Below are positions 52,689-60,437 of a DNA stretch of 64,000 bases, piece by piece (positions within the stretch are counted from its first letter, which is position 1; each line of letters opens with the position of its first letter). Position numbers and translations under genes: made by a program. The stretch is from positions 930,001 through 994,000 of the forward strand of contig OZ037854.1 of assembly GCA_964035575.1 (NCBI GenBank), written 5' to 3'. The notes under the pieces were generated by a model that did no database searches, was not told the origin of the DNA, and saw only the letters and a program-made list of their open reading frames with translations. This DNA is from Rhynchopus sp. YZ270_cl-10 (lineage: Eukaryota; Euglenozoa; Diplonemea; Diplonemida; Diplonemidae).

Positions 52689-52757
52689 ACAGTGGAGATT
52701 GCACAACTGTGGCAGCACAACCGAGGCAACTACACTACTCCAACAATTTATCAAAAA
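52689..52757. repeat. 'cacaactgtggca' dispersed repeat, copy within the array
   Basis: CAGTGGAGATTGCACAACTG, TGGCAGCACAACCGAGGCAA, CTACACTACTCC, AACAATTTATC, A run. Near-identical to 21453-21526. Confidence 0.6.
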
Positions 52758-53197
52758 AAAGACAAAAAAGAACGTGGTGTTTCGGAGGGTACATCAATGC
52801 AACCAAGGTTTAAAAAAGCGAACAACAGAAACAATAAACCCACCCTTCTAGTTCTGAAAAGGAACTTCGCATATTTTTAAGGTGATCACAGAGAGGCTGG
52901 GTGTTCATCCTTGCCACCTCTTTTCCGTGTACCTCCCGTATAATAAAGGTTTTTGACCCTGTTTTATATTTTTTTGATAAAACAACTTGTTGTCAATTCT
53001 AAAAAGATTGGAGGCAGCGCTGCAGGGCAAACAAAACGGATTGAAAAGGACAGAAGCTCGCTTGTTTCTTTTTTGAGTACTCAATTAACCACAACAACCG
53101 TACTTCAGTTTAACACAATTTTTCACCTTTTTGTTTTCCCGGCTTTGAGCGCACAAACAAAAGACCCGATCTTTTTTTTTACAAATTTTTTACAGCT

Positions 53198-53280
53198 GTT
53201 GTTGTCTGCAGGGTACTTTGTGCTTTCATCCATAGCTGGCATCGTACAGTGGGTGAGTTGGGGGTGCCTGCAGCAACTAC
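53198..53280. repeat. GTTGTTG...CAACAAC hairpin repeat, copy 3
   Basis: GTTGTTGTCTGCAGGGTACT, TTGTGCTTTCATCCATAGCT, GGCATCGTACAGTGGGTGAG, GGGGTGCCTGCAGCAAC. It shares TTTCATCCATAGCTGGC with copy 1. Confidence 0.6.
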
Positions 53281-53685
53281 CATTTCTTTTCTTTTTGTCT
53301 TTTGCCAAACGCTTCATTTTGAGTTCTCCTCGAGCCAAGTGCATCCACAAACCCAGAACCCTCTTGCAGGAAGATGGTGGTGATGTTGCCCTAAAAGATG
53401 CTCGGAGAACACATTCATCTTCTCAAAGTGTTGGCCATATTGTGTTAATGAGACAAAAAGTCTCATTTCTCCGAAAACGGAGCGTCTTCTTCTTCTTCTC
53501 TTCTTCAGCATAAGGTGGCCACACGACAGTGGACATAATGCACAAAAGAAGTCCTTCCTATGATTGGAACGAATCTCTGACCCCCTCCATTTCATTGCTT
53601 CCCCTTTGCACCTCGACCCCTCCCTTCACACTTACTCACATATGGCCCACCCAGAATGCACAAAAGCGCATTGTCATAATACAAC

Positions 53686-56376
53686 ATGGAGATTGCTGTG
53701 CACAGCAGCGATGTGAGCGAGGTGCAGTTTGTCCCCGTCGGGATGGACGACACTGTGGAGGAGGTCCGCCAGCGTGTTGCGGAGCTGCCGAGCTTCGCAG
53801 GGCGGGTGGTCACACTGCATGCTGAGGGGGTGCTGCTGGAGACAGGCCCGTTCAGTGCGACGGGCATCGAGAATGGGGGTGCAGTGCAGGTGCAGACTGC
53901 CCTCTCCAACAAGAAGACAACACTGGAGAAGCAGTTTCTGGAGGCCCGCAAGGAGCTTGACAAAAAACAGCCTGACACTACTCTTCTCGTGCAGCAGTTG
54001 TCTGCTGTGGAGCGTCGGTGGGTTTCTTCGAAGCGTACACAGACCAAGACTAAGATGGTGCACTTGCTGAGCTTCGCAAGTGAGGACGAGGAGGAGGAAG
54101 GCATACGTTGGGGTCATCTTTCTAAGAAGTGCAAGAAGCTTGCGGCAGCCTTGCAGGAGGCAGGCTTCGACGTCTGCTATGTGGATATGTATTGCAATGA
54201 AAGTGAAGAGCAATTCAATTATTACAGAGATCCTGACGATTACTACTGCGAAGCAGCCATGGGGCTCCATGTAAGACAGAAGTGCTGGCCCAAAAAGGCA
54301 GGTCTCCCTAAGAAATTCAGAACGCTCCTCCTGAACGACGTGACTCTAAGCGATTTTATCAATTGGAACATTTTCGACTGTGGGGACGGCTTCATAACTG
54401 CCCTGGTCTTCTGGCCACGGAGGTGGCGTGCGAAGCGCATCGGATATCACCAGTCGTTTCCCCTTCTTGAGAAAGCCTGCAAGGGTGAGTTCGACCCGAA
54501 GGAGCTGGGGTGTGCCGACATTGTTGCCCTGCAGAAGGTGTGTGCCGCGTCTGTTGAGACGTGGACACCCTCGCTGCGGGCCACAATGCTTGAGTGTGTC
54601 AGCCAACCGTCGATGCCTGGGCCTGCAGCAGCCACGTTTCTGACGGACCACTTCACACTGTCAACAATCTGTGAGCCAGCAGTCACACCCTTCCTCGAGC
54701 GTCTCCTGCAACGCGACACCCCAGCCATCAACACCGCATTCCTCAAACTTGTCGAGTTCTCTAGTGGTATGGAGAAGGCAGGCTGTGCGGCTGACGCGCT
54801 GTTCCGATTAGCGAAGAAGGGGGTCAACACAGCACTGCTCAAACGCTGTGTGTATGGTGTCGCAACATCACGTGCAGTGTGCAGCAACGGAAGCAAGACA
54901 CACCCACCGAAGACCGAGATCATCACACACTTCATCATCACAATCCTGCGTCTTCTGTTGCACCTCGACATGAAGACGGAGATGGAGAAGGTGGTGGACT
55001 GTATTGAACAGAACAACAAGAAGTATCGCGTTGTACCTGTTGCTGAGGCGGCGTTAGCTTTGATGGACGACGCTGCGACTGTGGAGGTTTCGGCACGTCT
55101 TGTGAAGATTGCGCTGTCACGTCTGCAACGGAAGGATGTGCTGAAAACGTCGCTTAAGCGGCTTATTGAGTCCGAAGGGGTGGTGCTTATGCGGTTTATT
55201 GCCTGCTGTGTGGACGCAGAGGAGGGCAAGGCACTGCTGAAGAAGGTGGCAAGCTGCACGAATAGTATACCTCGTTGTGCCGCTGTTCTGAATGGTGCGC
55301 TGACGGCACTCAAGGGTGTGCGCACACTCGGTGTTGCTCCGGTCTGTTTCCCTGCAGGAATGTGTCTGGAATGGGTGTGGAGCTGCTTGGCAAATGTAAT
55401 TGATGATGCCAACAAATGCGACGAAGCCTTGAGGAGTCGTTCGTACTCCGAAAAGAGGACCTCTGCCGTTGTGTTCGTCACCGCCACCACCCTCCTGCAG
55501 CACCTTGGCGGTGGTGCTCCTGCTGTCCAGCAGCTCCTTGACACACCCCTCTTCACATCACTCATACGGAACCGCTACGCCATTGAGGTTATGACACAGG
55601 CCTTCCCCAGGACCTGGGATACAGCTGTGCTTGACATGATCTACTCACGTTGCATCGACCGTCTTCACAAGACCTGCCCGGTCCTCCCAAAGAAACCGAA
55701 GTCTTGGCATCTTGATGACACACTCAGCGCACCCTGTTGTCACGACTGCCGAGAGGTCTGCAGGTTTTTCGCATCGGACTATGCCAAAGAAATAGCAATG
55801 AAGGGACGCAACGTGACACGTGAAGGGCACGTCTCTCAGCGTGTCCTCGCACTGCCTGGACAGGGCCGCACCTTTACGGCTGAGGTGCTTTCCTCCAAGA
55901 ATGCGAAGGTGAGAGGTGTGATGCAGATTTGCAAGGTGTGGCGTGGACAGGCGAGCATCGAGGAGCTGCGACAGTACCAAAGGGATGAAGAAGAGTACCG
56001 TCGTGTGCAGACGCTCATGGAGCAACTCGAATCACGCAAGAGGGCACTTCCCAAAGAAGAGACACCACCCAGCACTGAACATGACCCTGATGCAGAAGAA
56101 GCAGTTCAAGACAGCCCTGGGGAGCCCCCCCTGAAGCGACGCAGGGTGGACACAGCAATGCCAACGATTACTCCAGGAAGTGAGATTTCGTCAAATTGCC
56201 ATTCAAACCCTGAGATTGCTTCCAGCGTTGTGTTCAACGAAGAGGACACAGTGTCAATCACATCTGAAAGCTCTTGCTGGAGTACATCCAACGAAAGCAG
56301 TGACCACTCCACTTATTCGGGCATATCCGATTACTGTAGGTGGAGTGTACTAGATCCTTCTGTGGAGGAGCAGTGA
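53686..56376 (+). CDS. Array copy 7: Ubl-helical nuclear protein, tail beta
   Basis: 896 residues. Ubl 1-71. Short acidic run (SEDEEEEGIRW), then SKKCKKLAAALQEAGFDV and a Tyr/Asn-rich variable part (NESEEQFNYYRDPDDYYCE). The mid region mixes cassettes: ICEPAVTPFLERLLQ and FTSLIRNRYAIEV as in copy 5, LKLVEFSSGMEKAGC as in copy 6. The Cys cluster is CCHDCREVC. PLKRRRVDTAM leads to tail beta, shorter than in copy 6, ending WSVLDPSVEEQ. Confidence 0.75.
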   Translation: MEIAVHSSDVSEVQFVPVGMDDTVEEVRQRVAELPSFAGRVVTLHAEGVLLETGPFSATGIENGGAVQVQTALSNKKTTLEKQFLEARKELDKKQPDTTLLVQQLSAVERRWVSSKRTQTKTKMVHLLSFASEDEEEEGIRWGHLSKKCKKLAAALQEAGFDVCYVDMYCNESEEQFNYYRDPDDYYCEAAMGLHVRQKCWPKKAGLPKKFRTLLLNDVTLSDFINWNIFDCGDGFITALVFWPRRWRAKRIGYHQSFPLLEKACKGEFDPKELGCADIVALQKVCAASVETWTPSLRATMLECVSQPSMPGPAAATFLTDHFTLSTICEPAVTPFLERLLQRDTPAINTAFLKLVEFSSGMEKAGCAADALFRLAKKGVNTALLKRCVYGVATSRAVCSNGSKTHPPKTEIITHFIITILRLLLHLDMKTEMEKVVDCIEQNNKKYRVVPVAEAALALMDDAATVEVSARLVKIALSRLQRKDVLKTSLKRLIESEGVVLMRFIACCVDAEEGKALLKKVASCTNSIPRCAAVLNGALTALKGVRTLGVAPVCFPAGMCLEWVWSCLANVIDDANKCDEALRSRSYSEKRTSAVVFVTATTLLQHLGGGAPAVQQLLDTPLFTSLIRNRYAIEVMTQAFPRTWDTAVLDMIYSRCIDRLHKTCPVLPKKPKSWHLDDTLSAPCCHDCREVCRFFASDYAKEIAMKGRNVTREGHVSQRVLALPGQGRTFTAEVLSSKNAKVRGVMQICKVWRGQASIEELRQYQRDEEEYRRVQTLMEQLESRKRALPKEETPPSTEHDPDAEEAVQDSPGEPPLKRRRVDTAMPTITPGSEISSNCHSNPEIASSVVFNEEDTVSITSESSCWSTSNESSDHSTYSGISDYCRWSVLDPSVEEQ

Positions 56377-56934
56377 GGCAGGTGAGCCTGCTCCTCACTC
56401 ACCTGTTACAGAGCATTGAAAAGGAGAGGCAAATATAGTATGCGAACTGTCGAGATTATGGAAAAGAAGATATCTGGACAATGTCCCAACTTAAGTACGC
56501 ACTTAACCTATTTTATCGTGCGGTGTTTCGTAAGCATTCACGGATGGTGCTAGACACTAGACACTCCATACTGTTGATTCTGCTCTGTTCTGACACAGGA
56601 AGAAAGCTTGCAATGCGAAGGGTTGCAACAGCGAAACCGGTCTCAAGTGGAGTGATTACCCTCTAGGGCCCCATTTCTCCCGTTTGTAACCTGAAGAGGG
56701 GATGCGGGACGTCAGGGAAATAAGGACGGTACAGGCTGCATACTGACCACTTGTGTGGTGGATGACCGTTGACAGAGTCTTAAAATAAATATACGCAGAA
56801 GAAGTCATTCCAAAAGGAAAATACAGTCAAAACCCTCCCTTCATTGCTTCCCCTTTGCACCTCGACCCCTCCCTTCACACTTACTCACATATGGCCCACC
56901 CAGAATGCACAAAAGCGCATTGTCATAATACAAC
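56377..56934. other. Spacer between array copies 7 and 8
   Basis: 0.56 kb, nearly identical to the spacer after copy 5 from CTCACTCACCTGTTACAGAG onward, including GAGATTATGGAAAAGAAGAT and ACACTCCATACTGTTGATTC. No other feature. Confidence 0.65.
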
Positions 56935-59853
56935 ATGGAGATTGCTGTGCACAGCAGCGATGTGAGCGAGGTGCAGTTTGTCCCTGTCGGGATGGACGAC
57001 ACTGTGGAGAAGGTCCGCCAGCGTGTTGCGGAGCTGCCGAGCTTCGCAGGGCGGGTGTTCACACTGCATGCTGAGGGGGTGCTGCTGGAGACAGGCCCGT
57101 TCAGTGCGACGGGCATCGAGGATGGGGGTGCAGTGCAGGTGCAGACCACCCACGTCGACGAGAACACAACACTGGAGAAGCAGTTTCTGGAGGCCTGCAA
57201 GGAGCTTGACAAAGAGGAGCCTGACACGACTCTTCTCGTGCAGCAGTTGTCTGCTGTGAAGCGTCGGTGGGTTGCTTCGGAACGCACACCTACCAAGATG
57301 CTGCAGTTCCTTGATGACAACATGGTGACGGAGAGGTACCTGTGCTTACAGACCAATTGGGCGGTTATAACAAACAACGTGGAGGACGTATGTTGGGATC
57401 ATCTTTCTAAGAAGGGCAAGACGCTTGCGGCAGCCTTGCAGGAGGCAGGCTTCGACGTCTGCTTCATGGAGATTACCTACCGAGCGGATGATGGGTACGG
57501 AGACGACTCAGACTCCGACAACTACACTGCCTATGGCTACTTTGGTGGCGCCCCCATCAATGCTGTTACAGAGCCGGGATTAGAAGTGACCGGTTCCTGC
57601 TGGCCTGACGAGGCAGGCCCCCCTCTGAATTTCAGAACGCTGTTACCTGCGGACGACGTGATGATAAAGGATATTGTGGGGCGCAACGTCTTCAACAAAG
57701 CGATCAACGGTGACACAGAGCCGGCCCTCGTCTTCTGGCCACGGAGGTGGCGTGCGAAGCGCATCAGATGTGTCCGGTCGTTTCACCTGCTTGAGGAAGC
57801 CTGCAGGGGTATGTTCGACCCGAAGGACCTGGGGTGTGCCGACATTGTTGCCCTGCAGGAGGTGTGTGCCGCGTCTGTTGTGGCGTGGACACCCTCGCTG
57901 CGGGCCACAATGCTTGAGTGTGTCAGCCAACCGTCGATGCCTGGGCCTGCAGCAGCCGCGTTTCTGACGGACCACTTCACACTGGCAACAATCTCTGAAG
58001 CAGAAGTGGCCTCCCTCGAGCGTCTCCTGCAACGCGACACCCCAGCCATCAACACCGCATTCCTCGACCTTGTCGAGTTCTCTAGTGGCATGGAGCAGGC
58101 ACGCTGTGCGGCTGACGTGCTGCTCCGATTGGCGAAGAAGGGGGTCAACACAGCACTGCTCAAACGCTGTGTGGATGGTGTCGCAACATCACGTGCAGTG
58201 TGCGGCAACGGAGACGAGACAGACTCACAGAAGACCGAACCAATCACACACTTCACCATTGCAATCCTGCGGCTTCTGTTGCACCTCGACATGAAGGCGG
58301 AGATGGAGAAGGTGGTTGACCAGATTCAAAAGAACAACAAGAAGTACCGCGTTGTACCTGTTGCTGGGGCGGCGTTAGCTTTGATGGATGACGCTGCGAC
58401 TGTAGAAGTTTCGGCGAGTCTTGTGAAGATTGCGCAGTCACGTCTGCAACAGAAGGACGTGCTGGTTTCTTCAGATGCGTCCGAAGTGACAGTGCTTATG
58501 CGGTTTATTGCCTGCTGTGTGGACGCAGAGGAGGGCAAGGCACTGCTGAAGAAGGTGGCAAGCTGCACGGATAGCATCTCCCGTTGTGCTGCTGTTCTGA
58601 ACGGTGCGCTGACGGCACTCAAGGGTGTGCCCGCACTCGGTGTTGCTCCGGTCTGTTTCCCTGCAGGAATGTGTCAGGAATGGGTGTGGAGCTGCTTGGC
58701 AAACGTAATTGGAAATTCCAGCACAACTAACTGCAACTTTGGCAGGATGTACTCCAAACAGAGGATCTCTGTCACCATGTTAGTCGTTCCTGCCACCCTC
58801 CTGCAGCACCTTGGTGGTGGTGCTCCTGCTGTCCAGCAGCTCCTTGACACACCCCTCTTCACATCGCTCACGTACGACGCTATCGAGGCTCTGATGGGTG
58901 CTGTCCGCTACCAGGACTTGCTGGTACAGCTGGGTGGAGCTGTGCTTGACGTGATCTACTCACGTTGCATCGAACATCTTCACAAGACCTGCCCGGTCCT
59001 CCCAAAGAAACTGAAGACGTGGCATCTTGATGACACACTCAGCGCACCCTGTTGTGACGACTGCCGAGAGGTCTGCAGGTTCTTCGCATCGAAGTATGCC
59101 AAAGAAATAACACTAAAGGGACGCAACGTGACACGTGAAGGGCATGTCTCTCAGCGTGTCCTCGCACTGCCTGGACAGGGCCGCACCTTTAAGGCTGAGG
59201 TGCTTTCCTCCAAGAATTCGAAGGTGAGAGGTGTGCTGCAGATTTGCAAGGTGCCGTGTGGACAAGCGACCGACCAGGAGCGCGAACAGTACGCGATAGA
59301 TTTACATGACCACCAGCATGTGCAGAAGCTCATTGAGCAACTCGAAGCACGCAAGAGGGCACTTCCCAAAGAAGAGACCCCACCCAGCACTACCCAGCAT
59401 CTTCCCTCCTCGAGCGAGGTAACGAGAGATGTGCTGCAGATTCGCAAGGTGCCGTGTGGACAAGCAAACGACCAGGAACTGCAACAGTATGACAATGATG
59501 CAGACGACGACCATCATGTGGAAGAGCTGATTAAGAAACCTGAAGCACGCAAGAGGGCACTTCCCAAAGAAGAAACCCCAACCGGCACTGAGCATGACCC
59601 TGATGCAGAAGAAGCCGTTCAAGACAGCCCTGGGGAGCCCCCCCTGAAGCGACGCAGGGTGGAGTCCCAGGATGTAACACCAGTCACACCACAGATGAAC
59701 AACGAGGCCAAAATAGAAATGGCTTTACCCACAGAGACGACCCAGCCAGAGAAGGGAACCAAGAGGACAGCACAGCAGGCATGCGCACCAGTGAAGAGGG
59801 TGAAGCAGGCACAGATAACGTCTTACTTTGCACCTCGGGTTGCGAAGAAATAG
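56935..59853 (+). CDS. Array copy 8: Ubl-helical nuclear protein with PIP-box tail
   Basis: 972 residues, the longest copy. Ubl 1-71 (one variant, DTVEKVRQRVAE). The variable part is non-acidic at first (MVTERYLCLQTNWAVITNN), then DHLSKKGKTLAAALQEAGFDV and an Asp/Ser/Gly-rich stretch. The Cys cluster is CCDDCREVC. A roughly 75-residue segment (VLQICKVPCGQATDQE ... RALPKEETP) is tandemly duplicated before PLKRRRV. The tail (gamma) is unique among intact copies: MALPTETTQPEKGTKRTA, then KRVKQAQITSYFAPRVAKK. Q958-x-x-I961-x-x-Y964-F965 (59806-59829) fits the PIP-box consensus QxxPsi-x-x-aromatic-aromatic with basic flanks, predicting binding to PCNA. Confidence 0.78.
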   Translation: MEIAVHSSDVSEVQFVPVGMDDTVEKVRQRVAELPSFAGRVFTLHAEGVLLETGPFSATGIEDGGAVQVQTTHVDENTTLEKQFLEACKELDKEEPDTTLLVQQLSAVKRRWVASERTPTKMLQFLDDNMVTERYLCLQTNWAVITNNVEDVCWDHLSKKGKTLAAALQEAGFDVCFMEITYRADDGYGDDSDSDNYTAYGYFGGAPINAVTEPGLEVTGSCWPDEAGPPLNFRTLLPADDVMIKDIVGRNVFNKAINGDTEPALVFWPRRWRAKRIRCVRSFHLLEEACRGMFDPKDLGCADIVALQEVCAASVVAWTPSLRATMLECVSQPSMPGPAAAAFLTDHFTLATISEAEVASLERLLQRDTPAINTAFLDLVEFSSGMEQARCAADVLLRLAKKGVNTALLKRCVDGVATSRAVCGNGDETDSQKTEPITHFTIAILRLLLHLDMKAEMEKVVDQIQKNNKKYRVVPVAGAALALMDDAATVEVSASLVKIAQSRLQQKDVLVSSDASEVTVLMRFIACCVDAEEGKALLKKVASCTDSISRCAAVLNGALTALKGVPALGVAPVCFPAGMCQEWVWSCLANVIGNSSTTNCNFGRMYSKQRISVTMLVVPATLLQHLGGGAPAVQQLLDTPLFTSLTYDAIEALMGAVRYQDLLVQLGGAVLDVIYSRCIEHLHKTCPVLPKKLKTWHLDDTLSAPCCDDCREVCRFFASKYAKEITLKGRNVTREGHVSQRVLALPGQGRTFKAEVLSSKNSKVRGVLQICKVPCGQATDQEREQYAIDLHDHQHVQKLIEQLEARKRALPKEETPPSTTQHLPSSSEVTRDVLQIRKVPCGQANDQELQQYDNDADDDHHVEELIKKPEARKRALPKEETPTGTEHDPDAEEAVQDSPGEPPLKRRRVESQDVTPVTPQMNNEAKIEMALPTETTQPEKGTKRTAQQACAPVKRVKQAQITSYFAPRVAKK

Positions 59854-60437
59854 GGGTTGGGGGATGGGTCCTGCAACGGGGGGACGCGTTCTGGTTGTCT
59901 TGTAGGGTGGCTACGTGTACTTTTATTATTACCCCCTTGCCAACTAGGCTGACACCTAGGTGTTCCGTTGACTCATAAAGGGTCCAGTGGGGTGTACCTC
60001 CACACAGCGTGACCATCGTTTACCAGATTCCAGGTCGAGCGCACGACCTGTACCAATTTTAGATTATCAAAAAGACAGAGTGAAGGCTGTATGCCACGTG
60101 TACAGATTGTCAATAATATATCATATGGCCTTCACCATATTCTAGATTACCAAGAATAATAATGTATGTACTGTTGTTCAAGAATGTTTCTGCACACAAA
60201 GCTGTGGTTGCAAACCAGTTGAAGATCAAGGCGTACTGAAAAGGGGGTAAAGGATCCTCTGCATTCCGTGCATATGGACAAAAGCACTCCTTGGACAACA
60301 GTGTTTATTAGAAACCGAAAAAGAAACCCAGACCCCCTCCATTTCATTGCTTCCCCTTTGCACCTCGACCCCTCCCTTCACACTTACTCACATATGGCCC
60401 ACCCAGAATGCACAAAAGCGCATTGTCATAATACAAC
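59854..60437. other. Spacer between array copies 8 and 9
   Basis: 0.58 kb. It begins with the same 70 bp as behind the detached tail of copy 3. At 60033-60085, CGAGCGCACGACCTGTACCA runs straight into AGATTATCAAAAAGACAGAG: this is the uninserted form of the site where the piggyBac-like element sits after copy 4. The full-length upstream module follows. Confidence 0.65.

Larger units (their letters stand above)
51942..53685. other. Spacer between array copies 6 and 7
   Basis: 1.7 kb unlike the other spacers and more like the repeat-rich region 1. It has GTTGTTG...CAACAAC hairpin repeats at 52210-52287 and 53198-53280, a 'cacaactgtggca' repeat (52689-52757), a degenerate hairpin repeat (52879-52914) and another near 53397. 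No gene seen. The proximal upstream module starts near 53580. Confidence 0.6.
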
